64,000 nt of DNA, from contig NZ_JAHHZQ010000002.1 in assembly GCF_022606355.1 (NCBI RefSeq), positions 372,001 through 436,000 on the forward strand, given 5' to 3'. This document shows, one piece after another, positions 22,724-32,412 of this stretch. A program made the position numbers and the translations under genes. The notes beneath the pieces are model-generated. The model had not been told where the DNA came from. It made no database searches and saw only the letters and a program-made list of their open reading frames with translations. The DNA is from Leifsonia shinshuensis (GTDB taxonomy: Bacteria > Actinomycetota > Actinomycetes > Actinomycetales > Microbacteriaceae). Position 1 is the first letter of the stretch. Each line of letters starts with the position of its first letter.

Positions 22724-25714
22724 TCAGCCGCGGACGAACCGCAGCGTGACGAGTTCGAAGGGTCGGAGGGTCAGGGCGGTCGAGCCCTCGCCGGTCGTGC
22801 GCTCCAGCAGGTCGGTGCGAACGATGCGCTCGTGGGCGAAGCCGACGGCGAGCGTCGTCTCTGCCCGCGACCCGTGGCCTTCGTACAGCCGGGCGATCAC
22901 GTCGCCCGAGCCGTCCTCGGCGAGCTTCACGGTCTCCACGACCACGGCGGGCGACGAGGAGGCCACGAGCGGCTCCACGCCGGCAGCGGCCGGGCGCAGC
23001 GGCAGGTTGAGGCGGTAGCCGGTCTCGATCGCGGCGTCGACGTCGCCGACGACGATGGAGCTGCGGAGGGTGTGCGCCCCCTGGTCGGCCTCCGGGTCGG
23101 GGAAGAGCGGCGCCCGCAGCAGCGTCTGCCGCACGAACGAGTACGTCCCCCCGCCCTCCCGCTCGTGCCGCGTGATGTCGTGGCCGTAGCTGGCGTCGTT
23201 GGCGATACCCACCCCGAAGCCCGACTCGCCCACGTGCACCCAGCGGTGTGCGCTGGTCTCGAAGCGCGCGACATCCCAGCTGGTGTTGGTGTGCGTCGGC
23301 CGGTCGATGTGGCCGAACTGGATCTCCGATCGCGCCGAGGTCGTGTGCACGTCGACGGGGAAGCCGAGCTTCAGCATCCGCTGCCGTTCGTGCCAGTCGA
23401 CCTCGGTCTCGATGTCGAGCGCCGACGAGCCGGCGGCCAGGCTCAGCGTCTGCGTCACGGCGGAGTCGCCGAACCGGCGCACCAGCCGGAGGGCAGCGAG
23501 CTCCGGCGTCTCCGTCACGACGTCGAGCGACTCGACGGCCGTGAGATCCTCCCCGGACAACCGGTATTCGACGTCGACATCCCACGCGTCCCACTGGGTC
23601 GGGGTGTCGCGGAACAGCTGCAAGAGGTTCGCGCGGGTACCCGCCGGCACGGCCTCCCGCCCGGTCGCCGCGTCCACGATCGACGGGATGAGACCGTCGG
23701 CGTCGACCGTGACCGCGATCCGGCCGTTCACCAGGCGGACGGTGTCGCCATCGCGCTCGACGCGGACGTCCGAGCCACGGCGCGGGACTCCCGTTCCTCC
23801 CGGGGCGACGCCGTCGACGGCGTACGGCGACGCGTTCGCGACGGCGCCCGACTCCTCGCCGGACGCGCCCAGCGCGGCGAGCGACCGGGCGATCACATCC
23901 TCCAGGCTGCGGGCGACGGCCGCGTAGTTCTCGACGGCCTGGTCGTGCACCCAGCCGATCGACGACCCGGGCAGGATGTCGTGGAACTGCTGCAGCAGCA
24001 CCGTGCGCCAGGCCCGGCGCAGTTCCTCCGCCGGGTACTCGGCGCCCGTTCGAACGGCGGCGGTCGCCGCCCAGAGCTCCGCTTCGTGCAGCAGGGCCTC
24101 GCTGCGGCGGTTGCCCTGCTTGGTGCGGGCCTGCGATGTGTACGTGCCGCGGTGGAACTCGAGGTAGAGCTCCCCGGCCCACACCGGCGCGAGGTCGAAC
24201 TCGGCGCGGGCCGCCGCGAAGAACGCGGCGGGCGATGCGACCCGCACGGTCGGCGAGCCTTCGAGGTCGGCCGTGCGCGCGGCCGCGGCGACCATCTCGC
24301 GGGTCGGACCACCGCCTCCGTCGCCGAACCCGAACGGCACCAGGGAGGTGTTCGCCCTGCCCTTGTCGGCGAAGTTGTGCTCCGCGTGCGCCAGCTCCTC
24401 CCCCGAGAGGATGGAGTTGTAGGTGTCGACCGGCGGGAAGTGCGTGAAGATGCGCGTACCGTCGATGCCCTCCCACTCGAACGTGTGGTGCGGGAAGCGG
24501 TTCACCTCGTTCCACGAGATCTTCTGCGTCAGGAAGTGGTCCATCCCGGCGGCACGTGCGATCTGCGGGAGGGCCCCCGAGTAGCCGAACGAGTCGGGCA
24601 GCCAGACCTCGCGCGGCTCGTAGCCGAGTTCGTCCGCGAAGAAGCGCTTGCCCTCCACGAACTGCCGGGCCATCGCCTCGGAGCCGGGGAGGTTGGTGTC
24701 CGACTCCACCCACATCCCGCCGACCGGGATGAACCGGCCCTCGGCGACGCGCGCCCGGATGCGCTCGAACAGCTCCGGGTAGTACTGCTGCATCCAGGCG
24801 AACTGCTGCGCCGACGAGCAGGCGAAGACGAAGTCCGGATCCTGGTCCATCAGGTCGAGCACGTTCGAGAACGTGCGCGCGCACTTGCGGATCGTTTCGC
24901 GCACCGGCCAGAGCCAGGCCGAGTCGATGTGCGCGTGGCCGACGGCGAACACACGGTGAGCCGTGGCAGCGGCCGGCGAGGCGAGCACGGCGGCGAGCGC
25001 GGCCCGGCCCCGGGCGGCCGTGGCCGACACGGCGAACGGGTCGACGGCGACGACGGCGTCCTCCAGGGCGGTGAACAGTGCGGCGCGGCGCGGCGACGTG
25101 TCCGGCAGCGCCGCAGCCAGTCCGCGCACGGTGAAGATGTCCTGGATCAGCTCCCAGACCGTGGTGTCGCGGTGCACGACGTCGATGCGCCGCAGCGTGT
25201 AGATGGAGGTCGTCGGCGCGGTCGACTTCCGGCCGACCGGCGTCGGGCGGAACGACCAGTCCGAGCCGACGTCGGGATTGGACGCCGCCTCGATGAAGAG
25301 TTCGAACGACTCCCCCGGCGCCGCCCGCAGCCGGACGTAGTCGTTGAGCGGCTCGAGCGCCTTGACGATCGTGCCGTCGCCCGCCCAGACCAGGCCCTCC
25401 GCCTGGAAGCCGACCTGCCCCGCCGTGAAGCCGAGATCGACCACGAGCTCCACCTCTGCCGGGTCGGCCTCCCACTCGGCAGGCACTGTGCCGGTGACCC
25501 GGAACCAGACCGTCCCCCACGGCCGTCCCCACGGCCGACCGACGGCGAAGGGCTCGAACCGCCCCTGCACCGCCTGCGCGAAGGGCACCGGCTCGTCGGG
25601 CACCTCCCACATCTCGACGGACACCGGCACGGACGCCCGCTCGAGGGCGGGCGTCAGGCGCTCGCGGACGAAACGGTCGACCCGCAACTCGGCGAGCTGG
25701 TTCTGCTGGTACAA
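22724..25714 (-). CDS. Alpha-mannosidase, glycoside hydrolase family 38
   Basis: A 996-residue retaining glycosidase. The zinc-binding motif HAHIDSAWLWP is at residues 260-270 (His260, Asp264 as ligands), the nucleophile Asp374 is in WLPDSFGYSG, and a later His-Asp pair is in LLQQFHDILPG. The C-terminal half is the family's beta-sandwich part. No signal peptide is visible, so it acts on imported oligosaccharides in the cytoplasm. The TTG start is supported by AAGGAG seven bases upstream. It is the last gene of a ROK-controlled sugar ABC operon, which points to uptake and cleavage of alpha-mannosides. Confidence 0.92.
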   Translation of the reverse strand: MYQQNQLAELRVDRFVRERLTPALERASVPVSVEMWEVPDEPVPFAQAVQGRFEPFAVGRPWGRPWGTVWFRVTGTVPAEWEADPAEVELVVDLGFTAGQVGFQAEGLVWAGDGTIVKALEPLNDYVRLRAAPGESFELFIEAASNPDVGSDWSFRPTPVGRKSTAPTTSIYTLRRIDVVHRDTTVWELIQDIFTVRGLAAALPDTSPRRAALFTALEDAVVAVDPFAVSATAARGRAALAAVLASPAAATAHRVFAVGHAHIDSAWLWPVRETIRKCARTFSNVLDLMDQDPDFVFACSSAQQFAWMQQYYPELFERIRARVAEGRFIPVGGMWVESDTNLPGSEAMARQFVEGKRFFADELGYEPREVWLPDSFGYSGALPQIARAAGMDHFLTQKISWNEVNRFPHHTFEWEGIDGTRIFTHFPPVDTYNSILSGEELAHAEHNFADKGRANTSLVPFGFGDGGGGPTREMVAAAARTADLEGSPTVRVASPAAFFAAARAEFDLAPVWAGELYLEFHRGTYTSQARTKQGNRRSEALLHEAELWAATAAVRTGAEYPAEELRRAWRTVLLQQFHDILPGSSIGWVHDQAVENYAAVARSLEDVIARSLAALGASGEESGAVANASPYAVDGVAPGGTGVPRRGSDVRVERDGDTVRLVNGRIAVTVDADGLIPSIVDAATGREAVPAGTRANLLQLFRDTPTQWDAWDVDVEYRLSGEDLTAVESLDVVTETPELAALRLVRRFGDSAVTQTLSLAAGSSALDIETEVDWHERQRMLKLGFPVDVHTTSARSEIQFGHIDRPTHTNTSWDVARFETSAHRWVHVGESGFGVGIANDASYGHDITRHEREGGGTYSFVRQTLLRAPLFPDPEADQGAHTLRSSIVVGDVDAAIETGYRLNLPLRPAAAGVEPLVASSSPAVVVETVKLAEDGSGDVIARLYEGHGSRAETTLAVGFAHERIVRTDLLERTTGEGSTALTLRPFELVTLRFVRG

Positions 25715-25745
25715 ACGACGACTCCTTCTATATAAGAGGTACGGG

Positions 25746-26582
25746 CTAGCCCTTGACCGCTCCGGCGAGCGCCGACGAACCGCCCAGGGAGCGGGAGACG
25801 ATCACGTAGAGAGCGATGACGGGCACGGAGTAGATGAGCGAGTACGCGGCGAGCTGGCCGTAGGCCACAGCGCCGTACTGCCCGAAGAACGTGAAGATGC
25901 TCACCGCCGCCGGCTGGTTGCCGGGGCTGAGCAGCAGCACGAACGGGACGAAGAAGTTGCCCCAGGCCGCGACGAACACGTAGATGAAGACGACGGCGAT
26001 CCCGGGGCGCACGAGCGGCACCACCACGGTCCACAGCGTCTTCATGCTCGAGGCGCCGTCGACCCACGCTGCCTCCTCGAGGGAGATCGGCACCGAGTCG
26101 ACGAAGTTCTTCGTCATCCAGATCGCCATGGGGAGCGACGACGCCGCCATGAACAGGATCGTCCCACCGAGCGAGTCGATCAGGTTGAGCGACACGAACA
26201 GGCTGTAGACCGGCACCATCATCGCGGTGATCGGCAGGCAGGTCCCGAACAGGATCGCGTACAGGAACGGCCGGTTGAAGCGGTTGCGGTACCGCGACAG
26301 CGGGTAGGCGGCGAGCACGGCGACGATCACCGTGAGGATCGCGCACCCGGCCGACAGCAGGAGGCTGTTCCACAGCGGCACGAACGCGAGCTCGGGAGTG
26401 AGCACCTTCTGGAAGTTCTCCAGCGTCCACTGCTTCGGCCAGGCGACCGACAGGGTCGCGCTTCCGTCGAACGACGCGAGCACCACCCACACCAGGGGCA
26501 GCACGAACACGATGCCGATGAGCAGCAGAAGGATGTTGGCCGTCCATTTCAGGGCGAGGCCGTTGGGCGAGGACAGCTTCAT
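25746..26582 (-). CDS. Carbohydrate ABC transporter permease, MalG type (CUT1)
   Basis: A 278-residue protein with six membrane helices and the EAA loop EEAAWVDGASSMKTLWTVVVPLVRPGIA that contacts the ATPase. The ATG at 26582 shares bases with the stop of the upstream permease gene. Together with the MalF-type subunit and the lipoprotein it imports an oligosaccharide, probably a mannoside. No ATPase is encoded here; CUT1 systems often share the MsiK/MalK ATPase encoded elsewhere. Confidence 0.92.
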   Translation of the reverse strand: MKLSSPNGLALKWTANILLLLIGIVFVLPLVWVVLASFDGSATLSVAWPKQWTLENFQKVLTPELAFVPLWNSLLLSAGCAILTVIVAVLAAYPLSRYRNRFNRPFLYAILFGTCLPITAMMVPVYSLFVSLNLIDSLGGTILFMAASSLPMAIWMTKNFVDSVPISLEEAAWVDGASSMKTLWTVVVPLVRPGIAVVFIYVFVAAWGNFFVPFVLLLSPGNQPAAVSIFTFFGQYGAVAYGQLAAYSLIYSVPVIALYVIVSRSLGGSSALAGAVKG

Positions 26583-27547
26583 CAGTCCACCTCCGTCTTG
26601 AGAGCGCGAACGTAGACGATCGCGAAGACCGCGCCGACGAGCAGCAGGATGGTCGCGATGGCCGTGCCGTAGCCGAGCTCGGAGAACTTGAAGGCCTCCT
26701 GGTAGGCCAGAACGGGAAGGGTCATGCTCTTGTTTCCCGGTCCTCCGCCGGTCATCACGTAGATGAGCGTGAAGACCGAAAGGGTCTGCAGCGTGATGAG
26801 CATCAGATTCGTGGAGATGCTGCGCCGGATCATCGGCAGCGTCACGAGGAAGAACCTCTTCACGCCGTTCGCGCCGTCGACCTCCGCCGCCTCGGTGATC
26901 TCGGGCGGCACCTCCTGCAGGGCGGCCGAGTAGACCAGCATCGAGAAGGCGGCACCGCGCCAGGTGTTGGCGAGGATGATCGACAGCATCGGGAACGCGA
27001 ACAGCCACGACGGGCCGGTGACGCCGAAGGCGGCGAGGATGGCGTTGAGCGTGCCGTGCTGGCTGAAGAACGCGTACGACGCGAACGCCGCCACGATCTC
27101 CGGCAGCACCCAGGCACCGACGACGAACGTCGAGACGAGGGCGCCCACCCAGCGGCTGCCGTTGCGCATCAGCAGGGCGAGCACCATGCCGACGACGTTC
27201 TGGCCGATGACCGCCGAACCGATCAGGAACACCAGCGTCAGCCACACCGACACCGGGAAGTCCGGGCTCTTGAACAAGTCGATGTAGTTCTGGAGGCCCA
27301 CCCACTGCGCCGACGCCGCCGACGAGCCGGTGAGCGACATGTTGGTGAACGAGCCGTAGAACGACGACAGGATCGGCCCGACCAGGAAGACGACCAGGAG
27401 GCCGATGGCCGGCACCAGGGGGACGGCCCGGGCGAGGGACCGCCGGGTGTGTGCGCGCGAACGAGCCTTCTGCTGGCCGCGCGGCGGCCGGGCCTGGCTG
27501 GCCCGGCCGCGCGCGTCGGAGCCGACGGCATCCAGAGTGGAGGTCAC
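26582..27547 (-). CDS. Carbohydrate ABC transporter permease, MalF type (CUT1)
   Basis: A 321-residue protein with an extended basic cytoplasmic N-terminus (about 40 residues) and six membrane helices. The EAA loop is visible as EITEAAEVDGANGVKRFFLVTLPMIRRS. It starts at GTG 27547, one base after the TAA of the binding-protein gene, and its stop overlaps the MalG-type gene. Partner of that subunit in the membrane channel. Confidence 0.92.
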   Translation of the reverse strand: MTSTLDAVGSDARGRASQARPPRGQQKARSRAHTRRSLARAVPLVPAIGLLVVFLVGPILSSFYGSFTNMSLTGSSAASAQWVGLQNYIDLFKSPDFPVSVWLTLVFLIGSAVIGQNVVGMVLALLMRNGSRWVGALVSTFVVGAWVLPEIVAAFASYAFFSQHGTLNAILAAFGVTGPSWLFAFPMLSIILANTWRGAAFSMLVYSAALQEVPPEITEAAEVDGANGVKRFFLVTLPMIRRSISTNLMLITLQTLSVFTLIYVMTGGGPGNKSMTLPVLAYQEAFKFSELGYGTAIATILLLVGAVFAIVYVRALKTEVD

Positions 27548-27548
27548 G

Positions 27549-28901
27549 TTACTTCGACTCCGTCTTGTCCTTGCCTACGATCCCCACGACCGAGTCGTCG
27601 TAGGTCTTGGCGGCCTCGGACGGCGAGGCCTGGCCGGTCATGACCGACTCCATCGCGACCTGGATGCCGTTGGAGATCTTCGGGTAGTCCGGTGTCGCGG
27701 GGCGGAACTTGGTGACCGCGACGAGCGAGGAGAAGAACTCGGAGGTCGGGTTCGACGTCTTGTACTTCTCGTCGTCCGCGACGTCCTTGCGCACCGGGAT
27801 GCCCGCCGTGTTGATGTTGTACTCGAGCGATCGCTGCTTGTCGGTCAGGAAGGTGATGAACTTCCAGGCCAGGTCCTTCGCCGAGCTCTTCGCGCCCATC
27901 GAGAAGGTCCAGCCGCCGGAGAGGCTGATCGAGCCGGGCTCCTGGCCTTTCTGCGTCGGCATCTTGGCGACGCCCATGACCTTGTCCCAGTCGGCCCACG
28001 GGGTGGCGCCGGTGGGCAGCCACGCGTTGGAGGCCCACGATCCGTCGAGGTTGATGGCCAGCTTGCCCTGCGGCACGAGCTGGTTGTTGACCGTGTTCTG
28101 GTAGTTGGTGTCGCTCGTGATCTCCTGGCTCGGGCCGAGACCGCCCTGGTAGACCTCCTTGATCACGTCGAGCGAGTCGGTGAACGCCTTCGAGCCGGTG
28201 ATCCACTTGGAGGTCGAGTCGTCGTAGAGACCCTTCTCGCTGGCTCCGTAGAGGAGCATCTCGAAGCCCTGCATCGAGCTCGCCTCACCGGCGGCCTTGC
28301 CCGAGAAGATGTTGAGCGGGATCACACCGGGGTCGGCGACCTTGATCTTCTTGGCGGCGCTGATCACGTCGTCCCAGGTCTTCGGCTGCCACGGCGTGGG
28401 GATGCCGGCCTTCTCGAAGATCTGCTTGTTGTACCAGAGACCGCGCGTGTCGGTTCCGGTGGGGATGCCGTAGACCTTGCCGTCGTCGCCCTTGCCCGCG
28501 TCCTTGGCGTTGTCGAAGAAGTTGGACCAGTCCGACCACTTCGACACGTAGGAGTCGAGCGGGGCGAGGTAGCCGGCCTGCGCGTCGGCGCGGATGAGGA
28601 AGGTGTCCTCCGACATGATGTCGGGCGCCGTGGTGGCCGCGCGGTTCATCAGAGCGAGCTTCGTGTAGTAGTCGTTCTCCGCCGCCTTGATCGGCACCAG
28701 AGTGACGGTGTTCCCCGGGTTCGCCTTCTCGAAGTCGGTCTTGGCCTTGTTCATGAAGTTGGACATGATGTCCGACCCGTAGTCCTGGAAGGCGACCTTG
28801 ATGGTCTTGCCGTCGCCGCCCCCGGAGGACGACGAGCAGCCCGCCAACGCGACGAGAGCGGCTGCGGCAACTGCTGCGGCCAGTACCCTGCTTCGCTTCA
28901 T
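27549..28901 (-). CDS. Sugar-binding lipoprotein of a CUT1 ABC transporter
   Basis: A 450-residue extracellular lipoprotein: lipobox ALAGC with Cys22, then an extracellular solute-binding family 1 domain (TFLIRADAQAGYLAPLDSYV, YGIPTGTDTRGLWYNKQIFEKAG). GCAAAGGAGCATCG precedes the ATG. It is the first gene of the mannoside operon (binding protein, MalF, MalG, GH38) and lies directly downstream of a promoter that carries a 21-bp palindrome. Sugar specificity is inferred from the linked mannosidase. Confidence 0.92.
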   Translation of the reverse strand: MKRSRVLAAAVAAAALVALAGCSSSSGGGDGKTIKVAFQDYGSDIMSNFMNKAKTDFEKANPGNTVTLVPIKAAENDYYTKLALMNRAATTAPDIMSEDTFLIRADAQAGYLAPLDSYVSKWSDWSNFFDNAKDAGKGDDGKVYGIPTGTDTRGLWYNKQIFEKAGIPTPWQPKTWDDVISAAKKIKVADPGVIPLNIFSGKAAGEASSMQGFEMLLYGASEKGLYDDSTSKWITGSKAFTDSLDVIKEVYQGGLGPSQEITSDTNYQNTVNNQLVPQGKLAINLDGSWASNAWLPTGATPWADWDKVMGVAKMPTQKGQEPGSISLSGGWTFSMGAKSSAKDLAWKFITFLTDKQRSLEYNINTAGIPVRKDVADDEKYKTSNPTSEFFSSLVAVTKFRPATPDYPKISNGIQVAMESVMTGQASPSEAAKTYDDSVVGIVGKDKTESK

Positions 28902-28955
28902 CGATGCTCCTTTGCATTGAGGTCCGCCGGCTCCCATGCCGTGGACTCTTCGTAA

Positions 28956-28984
28956 TTTATAAATCAATTTGATTTATAGATCAA
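28956..28984 (-). promoter_or_regulatory. Promoter of the mannoside operon with ROK operator
   Basis: On the minus strand -35 TTGATC (28984-28979) and -10 TATAAA (28961-28956) are spaced by 17 bp. The spacer and part of the -10 form a perfect 21-bp palindrome, TATAAATCAA-A-TTGATTTATA (28958-28978). Such AT-rich dyads are typical of ROK (NagC/Mlc/XylR) operators, and the ROK gene is the next gene upstream. Confidence 0.75.
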
Positions 28985-29039
28985 GAGCTGCGCAGAAGTT
29001 GCCGTCCTCCCCTCGCTCGGGGGACAGCCGAAGGAGGCG

Positions 29040-30287
29040 TCAGAGACGCCCGACGCGTGGCGAGAAAGTCTCGTCGAGCACGAGGCACGCGGCGCCGACG
29101 GCCGCGACGTCCTCGCCGACCGCGGTGCCCTGCAGCAGCACCGGGTGCGTGAGGATGCTCATGTCGATCTCGGCCATCCGGCCCGGCAGCTGCTCGAGGT
29201 ATCTGCTCTCGACCCGCGACCACGACGGGCCGCCGAAGACAACCCGGTCGATGTCGAGCAGGGCGGCGAGGTTCGACAGGTAGAAGGCCGTGTTCCGGAT
29301 CGATCGGTCCACGATCGCGGCGGCGCGCCCGTCGCCCGCGTCTGCCGCGGCGGTCAGCTGCGTGAACAGCGTGTCGACGACCTCCACGTCGAGCTCGAGG
29401 TCGACGCCGTCGACCACCGTCTCGCCGCCGGGAGGCTCCAGCACGCCGGCCCAGATCCCCTGCATGACCAGGCGCTGGGGACGCACGGACTCGCCCCAGC
29501 AGCCGCGGCGCCCGCATGCGCACAGCGCGCCGCCCGGATCGACCAGGACGTGGCCGGCGTCGCCCGCGTTCTCGGTCGAGCCGGTGTACACCTCGCCGTT
29601 CAGTACGAGGCCGATTCCGGCGCCGGTTCCGTAGTAGATGAACGCGTAGTCCTTGCTGGCTCCGGCCGGGTCGCGCCAGCGCTCTGCGACGGCCGCACTG
29701 ATCACGTCCTTGGCGACCAGCGACGGCAGTCCGGTCGCGCTGGTGAGCTCGTCGCGCAGGTGGAAGTCGTTCCAGCCGGGGATCAGCGGAGGCCGCACGA
29801 CCACTCCGGTCTCGGCATCGATCGGGCCAGGGGCTGCCACACCCACCCCGATGACTCTGGCTGCATCCACCCCCGGCGTCGCCAGAACGGAGCCGATGGC
29901 CTCCAGGATCGCCGCCAGCGTCTCCTTCGCGTCGCCGTCGGGGGGCGACGGCCGCCGATCGTGCTCGACGACCTCGCCCTCGAGGTCGAGGAGCACGCAG
30001 GTGATCACGGTCGGGTCGAGGTGCACCCCGACGGCGTACGCACCCGCCGGGTCCAGGCGCAGGAGCGTGCGCGGCTTGCCCGGGCTGCCCTCGTTCTGCT
30101 TGCCGGCCTCCCGGATGAGTCCCTGCGCGAGCAGCCGCCGCGTGACGTTGGTGACCGTCTGAGCGGACAGCCCGGTGACGGAGGCGAGCTCGACCCTGCT
30201 CAGACCGCCTTCGGAGCGGCGCACAGCGTCGAGCACCACGGTCTCGTTGAACGCGGCGATCGCGGGGAGGTTCGCTCCCTTGGGCAC
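29040..30287 (-). CDS. ROK-family transcriptional repressor (mannoside operon)
   Basis: A 415-residue protein: N-terminal winged helix (LSRVELASVTGLSAQTVTNVTRRLLAQGLI) and ROK sugar-kinase-like domain with the zinc site (CACGRRGC) and GVGVAAPGPID. The GTG at 30287 is preceded by GGAGGAGGAGCC; the longer reading upstream has no ribosome site. A -10-like TATATT lies at 30339-30334. It probably represses the binding-protein/permease/mannosidase operon through the palindrome at 28958-28978, and a sugar ligand releases it. Confidence 0.88.
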   Translation of the reverse strand: MPKGANLPAIAAFNETVVLDAVRRSEGGLSRVELASVTGLSAQTVTNVTRRLLAQGLIREAGKQNEGSPGKPRTLLRLDPAGAYAVGVHLDPTVITCVLLDLEGEVVEHDRRPSPPDGDAKETLAAILEAIGSVLATPGVDAARVIGVGVAAPGPIDAETGVVVRPPLIPGWNDFHLRDELTSATGLPSLVAKDVISAAVAERWRDPAGASKDYAFIYYGTGAGIGLVLNGEVYTGSTENAGDAGHVLVDPGGALCACGRRGCWGESVRPQRLVMQGIWAGVLEPPGGETVVDGVDLELDVEVVDTLFTQLTAAADAGDGRAAAIVDRSIRNTAFYLSNLAALLDIDRVVFGGPSWSRVESRYLEQLPGRMAEIDMSILTHPVLLQGTAVGEDVAAVGAACLVLDETFSPRVGRL

Positions 30288-30369
30288 GGCTCCTCCTCCG
30301 CGCGGGGCTTCGGGGCACCCGGCGCCTTCTCGTAATATACCCACGCGTCGGCCGGCATCCGCGCGAGGG

Positions 30370-31305
30370 TCAGCGACGGACGGAGGTTCGCTCACGCTCG
30401 GCGAGCAGGCCGGCCGCCGTCTCCGCGAGCAGCGACCGCACGCGCAGCAGACCGGGATCGGTCGCCGAGCCCGCCCGGACGACCGCGTAGTCGTTGCGCG
30501 TCACCGGGGTCGCCAGAGGAACCAGCCGCACACCGTCGGGGACCTCGGCGACGGTCAGCTCGGGCACGAGCGCGACGCCCGCGCCCGCGTCGACGAGCGC
30601 GAGGAGGACGGCGAAGTCGGTCGCCTCCGCCACCGACCGCGGCGCGAACCCCGCGAGGCCGCAGGCCCGCTCGGTCATCTCGTAGCAGGTCCAGCGCCGG
30701 TGGGGCACGACCCAGTCGTGGTCGGCGAACCACCGGAGATCCGCCGGCCCATCGGTGCCGGCCGGGTCGCCGGCCGGCACCGCGAGCCAGACCGGCTCCA
30801 CTGCGATGAGCGTCGCGACGAAGCCGGGACCGACCGTCTCGGCCATGTTCGAGTAGGCGTGGGTGAGAGCGATGTCCACCTCGCCGGCGGCGAGCGCCGA
30901 CAGGGCGTCGCGCGGTTCGAGCTCGAGCAGCTCCATCCGGATCCCGAGACCGCCATCCTGTCGCAGGGTCCGCCAGGCGCCGGCCACCACGGTGCGTGCG
31001 ATCGACGGGAAAGCCCCCACGCGATAGGTCCCGACCACGCCGTCGCGCAGGGCCGCCACCTCCAGCTCCGCGAGCGAGAGGAGGTCGGAGACCGCACCGC
31101 CGTGGGCGGCCAGCGTGCGGCCCGCCGCGGTGAGGGCGAGGCCCCTGCCCCGGCGCTCGGTGAGCGGGAGGCCGAGCTCGCGCTCCAGGGCCGCCAGTTG
31201 CATCGACACACCCGGCGGGGTCAGACGCAGTTCCGCGGCGACGGCGGCGACCGTGCCGAGCCTGTCGAGTTCGGCCAGCATCCGGAGCTTTCTCGCGTCT
31301 AACAC
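30370..31305 (-). CDS. LysR-family transcriptional regulator
   Basis: About 311 residues. N-terminal HTH LDARKLRMLAELDRLGTVAAVAAELRLTPPGVSMQLAALERELG, then a periplasmic-binding-protein-like effector domain (GTYRVGAFPSIARTVV). The family starts at about LDARKL, so the GTG at 31305 is preferred; an upstream GTG/TTG near 31329-31332 would add a few residues. It is divergent from an EamA transporter gene, with an AAAGT-N6-ACTTT dyad in the gap, and probably controls that exporter. Confidence 0.88.
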   Translation of the reverse strand: MLDARKLRMLAELDRLGTVAAVAAELRLTPPGVSMQLAALERELGLPLTERRGRGLALTAAGRTLAAHGGAVSDLLSLAELEVAALRDGVVGTYRVGAFPSIARTVVAGAWRTLRQDGGLGIRMELLELEPRDALSALAAGEVDIALTHAYSNMAETVGPGFVATLIAVEPVWLAVPAGDPAGTDGPADLRWFADHDWVVPHRRWTCYEMTERACGLAGFAPRSVAEATDFAVLLALVDAGAGVALVPELTVAEVPDGVRLVPLATPVTRNDYAVVRAGSATDPGLLRVRSLLAETAAGLLAERERTSVRR

Positions 31306-31377
31306 ATCATCGATTCTTACGCGTTCCACCAATCAAAGTAAATGGACTTTTCGAATGCGTGCGCCCAGGGTGGACTC

Positions 31378-32301
31378 ATGAGCTCGGCAGGCATCGCACG
31401 CGTCCGTATCGTCACCGCAGGCATGCTGGTCGTCGTGCTGTGGGCCAGCGCCTTCCCGGCCATCCGCGCCGCAGCTCCCGCGCTCGGGCCGCTCGGCCTG
31501 GCGCTCGTGCGCACGGCGGTCGCCTGCCTCGCCCTGCTCGTCGTCGCACCGTTCGCCGGTGTGCGCCTCCCCGCCGGTCGCGACCTCCCGCTCATCGCGG
31601 CCTGCGGGGTGATCGGGATGGCGGCTTACCAGGTGCTCCTGACCGCCGGCGAGCTGACCGTTCCCGCGGGCACCGCGAGCCTCATCGTCGCCGCCGCTCC
31701 CCTCGTGAGCGTGGCCATCGCCGCCGGTGCCTTCGGCGAGCGCCTCACCCCGCTCAAGCTCATCGGCAGCGGTGTCGCGCTCGGCGGCGTCGCCATCGTC
31801 TCGGTCGCACGGTCGGGCCTCACGCTGAGCGCAGCGGTGTGGCTGGTGCTGGCGGCGATGGTCGTCCAGGGCGTCTATCACCCGTTGACCAAGCCCCTTC
31901 TCCGCCGCTACTCGGGGCTGGAGGTCGCCACGTATGCGATGGTCGCAGGGCTCATCCCGCTGCTGGCCGCACTGCCGTGGTCGCTCCCTGCACTGGCGTC
32001 CGCCGGTCCGGAGGCCTGGCTCGGGGCGGCCTACCTCGGAGTGCTGCCCTCCGCCGCCGGATTCGTGCTCTGGGGCTACGCGGTGGCGCGCCTGCCGATG
32101 GCCACCGCGACGTCCCTGCTCTACCTCGTGTCGCCGGTCGCCGTGGGGATCGCGGCGGTCTGGCTCGGGGAGGTCCCGCAGCCCGCCGAACTGCTCGGCG
32201 GCGCCGTCGTGATCGCCGGTGTCGCGGTGATCGGCTTCAGCCCCGCGCGCCGCAGGACTCCGCCGCGCGCGATGGCGGCCTCCGTCTCCCGCCCACGCTG
32301 A
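31378..32301 (+). CDS. EamA-family (DMT) transporter
   Basis: A 307-residue protein with ten membrane helices arranged as two EamA repeats (each about 135 residues), typical of RhaT/YdcZ-like metabolite exporters. The start is placed at ATG 31378, seven bases after AGGGTGG; an in-frame ATG at 31342 lacks a ribosome site. It is divergent from the LysR gene, which is the likely regulator. Amino-acid or related metabolite export is the usual function. Confidence 0.88.
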   Translation: MSSAGIARVRIVTAGMLVVVLWASAFPAIRAAAPALGPLGLALVRTAVACLALLVVAPFAGVRLPAGRDLPLIAACGVIGMAAYQVLLTAGELTVPAGTASLIVAAAPLVSVAIAAGAFGERLTPLKLIGSGVALGGVAIVSVARSGLTLSAAVWLVLAAMVVQGVYHPLTKPLLRRYSGLEVATYAMVAGLIPLLAALPWSLPALASAGPEAWLGAAYLGVLPSAAGFVLWGYAVARLPMATATSLLYLVSPVAVGIAAVWLGEVPQPAELLGGAVVIAGVAVIGFSPARRRTPPRAMAASVSRPR

Positions 32302-32412
32302 TCGGGCGGAGCGCGGAGGGCGGAGGGCGGAGGGCGGACCTGAAGGACCTGGAGGAGAACCACCGCCGACGTGCACCCCCACCCCAGCCCGCGCCCAGCC
32401 TGGTGGGGCAGG

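Noticed and set aside
22551-25610. Thousand-codon open frames on both strands overlapping the mannosidase
   Set aside because: The GH38 motifs lie in one frame only; the others have no motifs and unnatural composition.
32317-32338. Short GGAGGGC tandem repeat between the EamA and protease genes
   Set aside because: Only about three 7-bp copies, no dyad or clear promoter role; too short to interpret.
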